This document shows positions 1 to 7,672 of a stretch of DNA of 10,270 nucleotides, piece by piece. Source of the DNA: Candidatus Aphodomonas merdavium (GTDB taxonomy: Bacteria; Bacillota; Clostridia; Christensenellales; Aristaeellaceae). Position numbers and translations under genes: made by a program. Position 1 is the stretch's first letter. Every line of letters starts with the position of its first letter. A model generated the notes under the pieces. The model made no database searches. It saw nothing but the letters and a program-made list of their open reading frames with translations, and was not told where the DNA came from. Where the stretch lies: NCBI GenBank assembly GCA_018715585.1, contig DVLH01000237.1:1-10270 (forward strand), written 5' to 3'.

Positions 1-2226
<2,226 letters not shown>

Positions 2227-2239
2227 TTTTACGCCGGCG

Positions 2240-2266
2240 GCGCAAGGCCCGCGGGCTGCGCTTTTT
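2240..2266 (+). terminator. Possible first intrinsic terminator after rho
   Basis: GCGCA at 2240-2244 pairs with TGCGC at 2257-2261, enclosing a GCCCGCGGGC palindrome with a small bulge. TTTTT follows at 2262-2266, with more T-rich sequence to about 2279. The stem is imperfect, so it is weaker than the next hairpin; it may act as a first stop in a tandem arrangement. Confidence 0.5.
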
Positions 2267-2289
2267 CGCTTTTCTTTTTCGACATGCTG

Positions 2290-2318
2290 CGGCCGGCTGT
2301 AAAGCCGGCCGTTTTTTT
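2290..2318 (+). terminator. Intrinsic terminator of rho
   Basis: A perfect 9-bp stem, CGGCCGGCT (2290-2298) with AGCCGGCCG (2303-2311), closes a 4-base loop GTAA and is followed directly by seven Ts (2312-2318). This is a textbook Rho-independent terminator, 64 bases after the rho stop. Confidence 0.93.
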
Positions 2319-2390
2319 GCGCGGCTGCGGGACGGGAGAGCCGGAAAAGCGCGGCCTTTTGACGAAAAAGCAGGAAAAGTTTTTTTCGCC

Positions 2391-2420
2391 TTGAACCTTT
2401 GGGCGCCATAAAACGACTTA
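2391..2420 (+). promoter_or_regulatory. Probable ECF-type promoter of the sigma/anti-sigma pair
   Basis: TGAACCTTT at 2392-2400 resembles the AAC-containing -35 element of ECF sigma promoters. CGACTTA at 2414-2420 fits a CGTC/CGAC-type -10, with 16 bases between TGAACC and CGAC. No acceptable sigma-A -10 lies 17 bases after TTGAAC. The element sits about 55 bases before an ECF sigma gene, as expected for autoregulation. A small CCCG/CGGG hairpin (2430-2442) lies in the presumed leader. The assignment is by pattern only. Confidence 0.6.
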
Positions 2421-2473
2421 ATAGACGAACCCGGTGAACGGGACTTGCGCAAGGGAAATAAAGGAGGGATACC

Positions 2474-2980
2474 GTGAATGCAGCAACCTTTCAGGAAGAG
2501 GCGTTAAAGCTGGAACGGCTTTTGTACCGGATCAGCTATTCGATGCTCTCCAACAATGAGGATTGCGCGGATGCGGTGCAGGAGGCGCTGACGAAGGCAT
2601 GGCAGGGGCGCGATTCGCTGCGAAATCAACGGTCGTTTCGCGTATGGTTGACGAAAATTCTGGTCAACACATGCAACGACATGCTCAGAAAGAGAAAGAA
2701 AAGGAATTGGCTGCTTCTGCAGGAGGATACAATCCTCGTCAGCCCGCCGGAGACGGAGGACAACGGCATGGAACAGGCGCTTGGAGGGCTTTCGCCGGAA
2801 CATCGCGCCGTCATTGTGCTGCATTATCTGGAGGGGTATAAAGTGCGTGAAATTGCGCAAATCCTCTCGATCCCCAGCGGCACCGTCAAAACGCGATTGC
2901 TGTATGCACGGACAAGCCTTCAAAAAAGGATGCGTCAAGACAAGCGGGAAGAAGGGGGGAACAAACATGAAAAAGCGTGA
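2474..2980 (+). CDS. ECF-type RNA polymerase sigma factor (sigma-70 family)
   Basis: Extracytoplasmic-function sigma factors direct RNA polymerase to a small regulon in response to envelope or outside signals. The 168-residue length is typical. Region 2 lies at about residues 10-75, with the core-binding stretch DAVQEALTKAW and the -10-reading segment that includes FRVWLTKILVNTCNDMLRKRKKR. Region 4 lies at about 103-155, with LSPEHRAVIVLHYLEGYKV and the helix-turn-helix EIAQILSIPSGTVKTRL, which reads the -35. The GTG start is chosen because AAGGAGGG (2461-2468) sits 5 bases upstream; the nearby ATG at 2478 is out of frame. The stop overlaps the next gene by 14 bases, implying translational coupling with its likely anti-sigma partner. 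Family confident; ECF subgroup and stimulus unknown. Confidence 0.93.
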   Translation: MNAATFQEEALKLERLLYRISYSMLSNNEDCADAVQEALTKAWQGRDSLRNQRSFRVWLTKILVNTCNDMLRKRKKRNWLLLQEDTILVSPPETEDNGMEQALGGLSPEHRAVIVLHYLEGYKVREIAQILSIPSGTVKTRLLYARTSLQKRMRQDKREEGGNKHEKA

Positions 2981-4148
2981 ATTTGTGGAAAGGCTGGACG
3001 CGATGATTCCGCAGACGCCGCCATGCTTCCACCATGCTTTGCTGCAAACCCTCGAAGAAATCGCCGCGGAAGAAAAGGAAGGGGAGGAAATAATCATGAC
3101 GCCGGTACGCAAAAAAAGCTATACGCTGGCGATTGTGCTGGCTGTGGTGCTGCTGCTTGCGGCGGTGGCAACGGCGGCGACGCTGCTGCGCCACAACGTT
3201 TTTGAGGTGACGATGGGCGACGTGCCGAGCAAGGGCGGCGAGATGATCCAATACGACCTGGCGGAAGAGACGGTGGGCAATTTTGAAATCAAGATTCGGG
3301 AGGCGGCGTATGACGGCATGAGCCTCTACATCGCCTACAGCATCCGCGACCTGACGGCGGAGGAGCCGATGGGCGTCGCGGAAGCGGAAGACGGAATCCG
3401 GTATTTATCCGTGGAAGACGCGGAAAAGATGGCGGACTGGAACGTCGGCTGGTGGTGGGACAACATTTGGATTGACGGCGAAGCGATCGATATGCCGAGC
3501 ATGTCCGGCGGGGAGGAAACGGGCAGCGATACGCCGGGCGAGCTGCTCAGCTACCAGCAGTACCGCCTCGACCAGGAAGGGGTTTTCCTCACGGGCGACC
3601 GTGTGGAGATTGCGCTGCCGATTGGCGAGCGCCAGACGATTGACGCGATCGTACGCGACCCGGAGAGCGGCCAGGTGCTGCTGCCGGAAAAGGGGATGGT
3701 GACGTTCTATCTGGATTGTTCCAGCCGCGACGAGGTTGTCACCGCAACGCCGAACGAGGTTACGCATGGCGAACAGTGGGACGCCCAGGTTTCCAGCGTC
3801 GTCTATTCGCCCATCCAAATGTACATCACGCTCGATTGGAACGTGCATGAGGATGCGATGGAGGCGTATATCGCCGAAAACGGAGACGGCTACTACATCG
3901 ACGGCGAAAAGATGTGGGACTACAACGGGCTGGACGTATGCGGCGGAGTGATTATGAGCCTGGAACTCGTCAAGAAGGACGGAACGCCCGTGTTCGCGTC
4001 GATGCGGGGCTATTACGGCTGCGGGGGCTGCGGGCCGGAGGAAGCGTGGTTTACCTTCCCGTACCTGGAGGAATATCCGGATGAGATGTTCCTGGCGCCC
4101 GTGGGCGAAAACGGAGCGGATATGACCCAGGCGATCCGCGTCCGATAG
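2967..4148 (+). CDS. Single-pass membrane protein, probable anti-sigma factor with DUF4179-like outer domain
   Basis: The role is inferred mainly from position: it overlaps the ECF sigma gene by 14 bases, with its own AGGGGGGA at 2953-2960, 6 bases before ATG 2967. The open frame runs further upstream, but only inside the sigma gene. The 393-residue product has a charged cytoplasmic segment of about 50 residues, one membrane helix at about 52-74 (SYTLAIVLAVVLLLAAVATA), and an outer domain of about 320 residues. The stretch after the helix (FEIKIREAAYDGMSLYIAYSI) resembles the start of DUF4179-type domains found beside clostridial ECF sigma genes. The N-terminal part lacks the zinc HxxxCxxC motif of ZAS anti-sigma factors. 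A Gly/Cys cluster, YYGCGGCGPEE, lies near the C-terminus. Membrane topology is clear; the anti-sigma role is likely, not shown. Confidence 0.75.
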   Translation: MKKREFVERLDAMIPQTPPCFHHALLQTLEEIAAEEKEGEEIIMTPVRKKSYTLAIVLAVVLLLAAVATAATLLRHNVFEVTMGDVPSKGGEMIQYDLAEETVGNFEIKIREAAYDGMSLYIAYSIRDLTAEEPMGVAEAEDGIRYLSVEDAEKMADWNVGWWWDNIWIDGEAIDMPSMSGGEETGSDTPGELLSYQQYRLDQEGVFLTGDRVEIALPIGERQTIDAIVRDPESGQVLLPEKGMVTFYLDCSSRDEVVTATPNEVTHGEQWDAQVSSVVYSPIQMYITLDWNVHEDAMEAYIAENGDGYYIDGEKMWDYNGLDVCGGVIMSLELVKKDGTPVFASMRGYYGCGGCGPEEAWFTFPYLEEYPDEMFLAPVGENGADMTQAIRVR

Positions 4149-4169
4149 GCCGCAGGCCACGGACGTCCT

Positions 4170-4284
4170 TGCGCCCTGCGGCGCAGGGGCGGAGCGCCGC
4201 CGCGGGAGGCCTGCGCGGCGGAGGGAAGCGCTCCTGAAACTGGCCAGGCGTTTTTATAGCGGCGGCGGGATTTCCCGCCGCCGC
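4170..4284. repeat. GC-rich hairpins in the spacer between the membrane protein and the secreted protein
   Basis: Two perfect inverted repeats lie in the 196-base gap. TGCGCC/GGCGCA spans 4170-4185 with loop CTGC. An 11-bp stem GCGGCGGCGGG/CCCGCCGCCGC spans 4259-4284 with loop ATTT. Neither is followed by a T-run on either strand, so they are not standard intrinsic terminators. A TTTTT at 4251-4255 follows only a weak 4-bp CCTG/CAGG stem. The larger hairpin ends 60 bases before the next start codon and could insulate or protect RNA. No clear promoter was seen in the gap. Confidence 0.7.
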
Positions 4285-4330
4285 ATGATATACCGGCCCC
4301 GCCATAGGGTTTGCGGCGAGCGGCTTGAGA

Positions 4331-4337
4331 AAGGAGG
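4331..4337 (+). promoter_or_regulatory. Ribosome binding site fixing the start at 4345
   Basis: AAGGAGG, 7 bases before ATG 4345. The frame is open from an earlier ATG at 4285, but that codon overlaps the end of the large hairpin and has no Shine-Dalgarno sequence. Starting at 4345 also gives a normal signal peptide. Confidence 0.88.
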
Positions 4338-4344
4338 CATATTC

Positions 4345-5448
4345 ATGCCGAAAAAAAGATGGGGCGCGCTTGTCCTCTGCACTTTGATTCTGGCGCATTG
4401 CACCGGTTTTGCGCAGGAATTTTTCACCCTCCCGGAGATCCGGAAGCAGGCGGCGCAGGGGTGGCACGAGACGTATACGGACAAATATGGCCGGGAAACG
4501 GCGGTGGACATCGACATCCAGGTCTTTGGCGGTGAGACTGCGCCGGTGCTCAAGGTGGGGTTTCCGGAGCCTGTAGAATTTCGCCTGACCCACAACAACC
4601 CTTATACGACGGTGGAGGACGTCAGAAGGAAGGGCGGGGGGCGGACGCATGCGTACCGCACGTTTGGGGCGCCTGCGGATCTGGATACCCCTTATGGCGC
4701 GGACGATGGGTGTGATCTAACGCTGCGCGAGGTATATGCCTTCCTGGACGAAGTGCTGGAGCAGGAGGGGATTGACGCGGGGGACTATCTCTACGAGTGC
4801 CCCGAGCTGCTCGACGTGCTGTACAATAGGAGCCAGGCCACCGGGGAGGCGATTACCCCCGCCTTTTACGTTGTTGACCTTTGGCCCGAATTGCACGGGC
4901 TGCCGGTTATGACGCATGCCATGCTGTCCTTTCAAAAGCAGGGATGGCCGATCTATACCCCCAGAATGAGTTTCATAATGAGCGGCCGCGATTCCTATCA
5001 ACTTTATATCGGAACGCTGATCGAGCAGGAGATGCTTTCGGAGGATATCCCGCTTTGCCCGCTGGAGCAGGTGATCGCAGGGCTGGAAAAGGAGATTGAG
5101 GCGGGGCACATCCAGCGCGTGTTCAGCCTGAACTTCGGTTACGTTTTGTACAACGATCCGAACTTTCCCGATGATACGAGATCGGCGTTTGACGCGGAAT
5201 GCTTTTATGCGGTGCCTTCGTGGGTGATCGAATGCGCGTACATGGGAAACCCGGAGGACACGTTTGTCTACGATTACCAAGCGCTGATCGACAAGGACCC
5301 GGACATCAGCGAACGGACGGTGATGGGGGCCGCGACGATCACCATCAACGCCCAGACGGGTGAAATGCTCGATCCCATGGACAACAGCAAACGGGGCTTG
5401 GGCGACGCGGACTACAAGGGCTTCCTCCGCTGGGAGGACGTGCGGTAG
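4345..5448 (+). CDS. Uncharacterised secreted protein with Sec signal peptide
   Basis: I do not recognise a characterised family. The 367-residue product begins with a clear Sec signal: basic MPKKRWG, hydrophobic ALVLCTLILAHCTGF, and a likely signal peptidase I site after GFA, before QEFF. The Cys in the hydrophobic core is preceded by LAH, a poor lipobox, so a lipoprotein is less likely. The mature part is acidic and aromatic-rich with no visible catalytic motif. It looks two-domain: helix LREVYAFLDEVLEQEG in the first half and PLEQVIAGLEKEIEAG (about 237-254) in the second. The second helix is followed by probable strands FSLNFGYVLY, VPSWVIECAYMG and TITINAQTGEML (about 331-342), a helix-then-sheet order reminiscent of PepSY/YycI-like modules. 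It follows the sigma/anti-sigma pair by 196 bases on the same strand and might belong to the same regulon. Coding status is secure; function is unknown. Confidence 0.85.
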   Translation: MPKKRWGALVLCTLILAHCTGFAQEFFTLPEIRKQAAQGWHETYTDKYGRETAVDIDIQVFGGETAPVLKVGFPEPVEFRLTHNNPYTTVEDVRRKGGGRTHAYRTFGAPADLDTPYGADDGCDLTLREVYAFLDEVLEQEGIDAGDYLYECPELLDVLYNRSQATGEAITPAFYVVDLWPELHGLPVMTHAMLSFQKQGWPIYTPRMSFIMSGRDSYQLYIGTLIEQEMLSEDIPLCPLEQVIAGLEKEIEAGHIQRVFSLNFGYVLYNDPNFPDDTRSAFDAECFYAVPSWVIECAYMGNPEDTFVYDYQALIDKDPDISERTVMGAATITINAQTGEMLDPMDNSKRGLGDADYKGFLRWEDVR

Positions 5449-6063
5449 AGGAAGAGCGGGTGGAAAAATCGCCGCGGCGCCTGTGCTGGAATACGGATTC
5501 CCTGGCGGGGTGTTGCGGGCAGGCCTTTGCGGCTGGGCTGCGGATGCGGCAAAAAATGGGCAGAAAGAGAGGAACGTTCCGTTGGAGAAAGCGCACGGCG
5601 CGCAGCAGGACAATGGACTGATGGTTTGGAAGGCCGGGGGAGACGGACGGCCTTCTGCGGAGTCCGCCGGGCGGATGAGGGGCTGTACGGCAAAAAGGCG
5701 GATATGGAGGGCATGCGCCGTTATTTATAACATCCGAGAGCTTCCCGCAAGGAGCTTTTCCGATCCAGGGAACAGGAGAGCTGCATTTGATTTGCTGCGC
5801 TGAAAAAAGGCGCTTGTCAATGCGCTCCCTCCGTGGGGCGGGCCATCCGGCATGGCGGCATCCCGCCCCGCCCAGGATGCTTTGGCCCGTATGCCCCAAA
5901 GACAGAAGGCGGCAGCGCCCGGCGTGAGCAGCCTTTGCAAAACGATCTGCGGCGGCTGGCGGGCGATTCTGGCAAGAGCGAGCATGAAACTGTTCCGCTG
6001 TCCGTTTCGCCGGGCAGGCTATTGTCCAGCGCGCGCGCATATGCTTGCAGCGGAGGTGATGGA
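5449..6063. other. 615-base stretch with no convincing gene, containing inverted repeats
   Basis: Reading all frames gives only Arg/Pro/Gly-rich translations without a good ribosome binding site or family motif. The frame leading into bofA is open from 5833 but reads as noncoding sequence. Perfect inverted repeats are GAAGGCCG/CGGCCTTC (5629-5636 with 5648-5655) and GGGGCGGG/CCCGCCCC (5835-5842 with 5862-5869, which encloses a small GCCAT/ATGGC hairpin). GCGG/CCGC-type small hairpins follow the first. A weak terminator-like AGCTTC/GGAGCT stem with TTTT lies at 5739-5759. I searched by eye for RNase P, tmRNA, SRP RNA, T-box and common riboswitch signatures and saw none. Confidence 0.6.
6052..6060 (+). 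promoter_or_regulatory. Ribosome binding site fixing the bofA start
   Basis: GGAGGTGAT matches the end of 16S rRNA almost completely; GGAGG ends 7 bases before ATG 6064. This places the start at 6064 although the frame is open far upstream. The ATG at 6059 inside the site is in another frame. Confidence 0.9.
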
Positions 6064-6336
6064 ATGCTGGCTTCGATTCCCTGGCGTTTGATTCTGTGGG
6101 TAATTGCCGGGCTTTGTGCGCTGTATTTCCTGGGGTGGGAGGCGTTTGGCCCGCCAAAGCGCGCGCGCCGGTTGCTGATGAACGGCGTAGGCGGCCTGGC
6201 AGCTGCGGCGCTGTGGAACCTTGTAACGGGAGCGGCAGGGCTTGGCGTAACGATCAACCCTGTGCTGCTGCTTTCCTCTGTGGCGCTTGGCATCCCTGGC
6301 GCGGCGCTTGCGGGCGCGCTGCAACGGTTTCTATGA
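6064..6336 (+). CDS. bofA: BofA-family inhibitor of pro-sigma-K processing
   Basis: BofA is a small integral membrane protein of the outer forespore membrane. In Bacillus subtilis it works with SpoIVFA to hold the SpoIVFB protease inactive until the forespore signals, timing activation of sigma-K. The 90-residue product matches the family length (about 87). It has hydrophobic segments at about 8-24, 40-58 and 66-87, with a basic PPKRARR loop after the first. The C-terminal signature is clear: GLGVTINPVLLLSSVALGIPGAALAGALQ, where the family has G-I-x-V-P-I-N-x-x-T then G-x-x-G-I-P-G. In Bacillus, bofA lies next to recR; here it stands alone, between a long noncoding stretch and a convergent thioesterase gene. 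The family call rests on the C-terminal motif. Confidence 0.85.
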   Translation: MLASIPWRLILWVIAGLCALYFLGWEAFGPPKRARRLLMNGVGGLAAAALWNLVTGAAGLGVTINPVLLLSSVALGIPGAALAGALQRFL

Positions 6337-6430
6337 CGGCAGGCGGAGAAAAAGAAACGTGCGCCGCTTCGTGCAAGCTGCCAACGGACGGATAGGGGGT
6401 TTTAGCGCGCTGATAAAGCTTGCCGGAACA

Positions 6431-6470
6431 AAAAAATCGCTTCTGCTGCCTCAGGAAGCGATTTTTGTTT
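6431..6470. terminator. Bidirectional intrinsic terminator between bofA and the thioesterase gene
   Basis: TCGCTTC (6437-6443) pairs with GAAGCGA (6455-6461), flanked by an A-run on the left (6430-6436) and TTTTTGTTT on the right (6462-6470). Read on either strand it is a stem followed by a T-run, so it serves both convergent genes. It lies about 95 bases after the bofA stop and about 55 bases after the thioesterase stop. Confidence 0.93.
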
Positions 6471-6523
6471 ATCGTCATGGCTTTGAAAACCGCGCCCCGG
6501 CGCACGGGGATGCCGCTGCGTTT

Positions 6524-7057
6524 TTAGCCCTCCTTGGCGCCTTGAAGCGGCGGCGAAGGCTGGCGGATTGCCGAGAGCGTGGCCCTTTCCGCCCATTTCC
6601 GCGCCTTGCGCTCCGCCTGGCGCGCGGCGCCGGCGGCAAACTCGCGCCGCTCCTCGTCCGTCTCCAGGATCAATTCGGGAACAAGGGCGGGGCGTTCGTT
6701 TTCATCGAGCGCGACCATGACGGCATAGGCGACATTGACGAGCTTGCGCTCGCCGCTGAGCGACTCGACAAACGTATCCACGCGCACCTCCATGGCATGG
6801 CGGCCGACCCAGGTGACCCTGCCGGCCAGCACGATGGTTTCGTTCAGGTGTGCCGGGGCAAGAAATTCCAGGTGGTCGATTGCGGCCGTCGTCACTTCGT
6901 GGCCGGAATGGCGGCGGGAGACGACGCCGAAGATGACGTCGATCCACTGCAGAATCATACCGCCAAATGCGCGGCCATAGCCGTTAAGATGTGAGGACAT
7001 AACGATTTGCACCTGTTCGGTGTAGGAATCGCGGACGCGCTTTTTTTCCCGTGCCAT
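6524..7057 (-). CDS. Hot-dog fold acyl-CoA thioesterase
   Basis: This cytoplasmic enzyme family hydrolyses acyl-CoA to free fatty acid and CoA; the chain-length preference here is unknown. The 177-residue product carries the hot-dog signature: SSHLNGYGRAFGGMILQWIDV at about 21-41, with N25 and D40 at the places used for catalysis in YciA/ACOT-type enzymes. It continues with TAAIDHLEFLAPAHLNETI (about 57-75), GRVTWVGRHAMEVRV (about 79-93) and NVAYAVMVALDENERP. The last 45 or so residues are a charged, Ala/Arg-rich helix that is probably not part of the fold. I start at 7057 because AAGGAGG on the minus strand (7064-7070) is 6 bases upstream and a strong promoter lies just before it; the longer frame from 7111 would begin inside the -35 box. 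Single-gene unit, divergent from the cell-wall operon. Confidence 0.9.
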   Translation of the reverse strand: MAREKKRVRDSYTEQVQIVMSSHLNGYGRAFGGMILQWIDVIFGVVSRRHSGHEVTTAAIDHLEFLAPAHLNETIVLAGRVTWVGRHAMEVRVDTFVESLSGERKLVNVAYAVMVALDENERPALVPELILETDEERREFAAGAARQAERKARKWAERATLSAIRQPSPPLQGAKEG

Positions 7058-7082
7058 TGCAAGCCTCCTTCTAAACGCGCCT

Positions 7083-7111
7083 ATTGTATCGCGCGGGGCG
7101 GCCGTTGTCAA
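7083..7111 (-). promoter_or_regulatory. Near-consensus sigma-A promoter of the thioesterase gene
   Basis: On the minus strand TTGACA (7111-7106) is followed after exactly 17 bases by TACAAT (7088-7083): a perfect -35 and five of six in the -10. Predicted start of transcription is near 7076, leaving a leader of about 19 bases that holds only the ribosome binding site. Confidence 0.93.
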
Positions 7112-7130
7112 TTTTGCCCGGGGGGTGATC

Positions 7131-7159
7131 TTGAAAGCGGCGGCAGGGCGTGGTATCCT
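7131..7159 (+). promoter_or_regulatory. Sigma-A promoter of the FHA-SEDS-PBP operon, placed for leaderless transcription
   Basis: TTGAAA (7131-7136), a 17-base spacer, then TATCCT (7154-7159), with an extended -10 TG at 7151-7152. With the last -10 base at -7, +1 falls on A7166, the A of the start codon. The -35 box lies 19 bases from the divergent -35 box of the thioesterase promoter. Confidence 0.7.
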
Positions 7160-7165
7160 ATAGCC

Positions 7166-7672
7166 ATGAATCAGGATTTGTACGCGGTGATTGCCTATTC
7201 GATGCGGTATTGGTTTTTGTTCCTTGCCGCTTTAGCCGTGTATGCGTCGTTGATGCGCATACGCCGCGACGCTGCTGCGCGCCGCCGTGTGCTGGCGGGG
7301 CTTCCGGATGCCGGGCTAATCGGCGAGTGGGCCGTTTTGGATGCGCAAGACAACGCGGTGCAATTGCTGGAAGCGCCGCCGGACGGTTGGCTGGGGGGCG
7401 GGCGTATGTGCGATGTGCGCGTGCGCGGCTTGCCGGGACTGTTGGCGCGCTTTTCTTTGGAACCGGATGGGCTGCACGTTGTGCCATTGCGCCCGGGAAA
7501 GATGCGCGTTGACGGACAAGCCGTGCGGCATACGGCGGTGCTCCGCCACGGCGCGACGTTGAGCGCAAATGGCGTGAAGCTGCAGCTGCGCCTGTTTGCG
7601 GGCGTGCTGCTGGAGGGAGAAACCCCGAAAGCGCCTTCGCCTGGCGGGGAAGGGGGCGTGCCTTTTTCATGA
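7166..7672 (+). CDS. Membrane-anchored protein with degenerate FHA-like domain
   Basis: The 168-residue product has one membrane helix at about 13-31 (MRYWFLFLAALAVYASLM), a basic RIRRDAAARRR stretch that should face the cytoplasm, and a domain at about 53-145 with the outline of a forkhead-associated fold: GWLGGGR at 74-80, CDVRVRGLPGLLARFSLEPDG, MRVDGQAV and LRHGATLSANGVKL. Canonical FHA domains bind phosphothreonine through GR, SxxH and NG motifs. Here GR is present, but SxxH is replaced by GLLARF and the NG region reads DG, so phosphopeptide binding is doubtful. The last 20 residues are Pro/Gly-rich. Its stop overlaps the SEDS start (ATGA). FHA proteins beside SEDS and PBP genes are known from actinobacterial division clusters. 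There is no Shine-Dalgarno before ATG 7166 and no alternative in-frame start with one. Confidence 0.72.
   Translation: MNQDLYAVIAYSMRYWFLFLAALAVYASLMRIRRDAAARRRVLAGLPDAGLIGEWAVLDAQDNAVQLLEAPPDGWLGGGRMCDVRVRGLPGLLARFSLEPDGLHVVPLRPGKMRVDGQAVRHTAVLRHGATLSANGVKLQLRLFAGVLLEGETPKAPSPGGEGGVPFS

Noticed and set aside
5739..5759. Terminator-like hairpin AGCTTC/GGAGCT with TTTT
   Set aside because: Only six pairs including a G-T wobble and four Ts; mentioned in the gap description but not called separately.
6018..6045. Possible sigma-E-like promoter for bofA (GCTATT, 14 bases, CATATGCT)
   Set aside because: The -35 match is weak, and the predicted transcript would begin at the ribosome binding site itself, leaving almost no leader. 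Too thin to annotate.
5833..6063. N-terminal extension of bofA
   Set aside because: The translation does not look like protein and would add 77 residues to a family of about 87; a near-perfect ribosome binding site supports 6064.
5497..6081. Direct repeat GATTCCCTGGCG seen near 5500 and again near 6075
   Set aside because: Only 12 bases, one copy lies inside bofA coding sequence, and no other feature of a duplication or attachment site is present.
5345..6157. Minus-strand open frame of 270 codons across the gap before bofA
   Set aside because: Pro/Arg/Cys-rich translation with no motif, and it overlaps both the secreted-protein gene and bofA.
7007..7165. Upstream extension of the FHA-like gene in the same open frame
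   Set aside because: It would cross the divergent promoters and overlap the thioesterase gene; no in-frame ATG, GTG or TTG with a ribosome binding site is present near the promoter.
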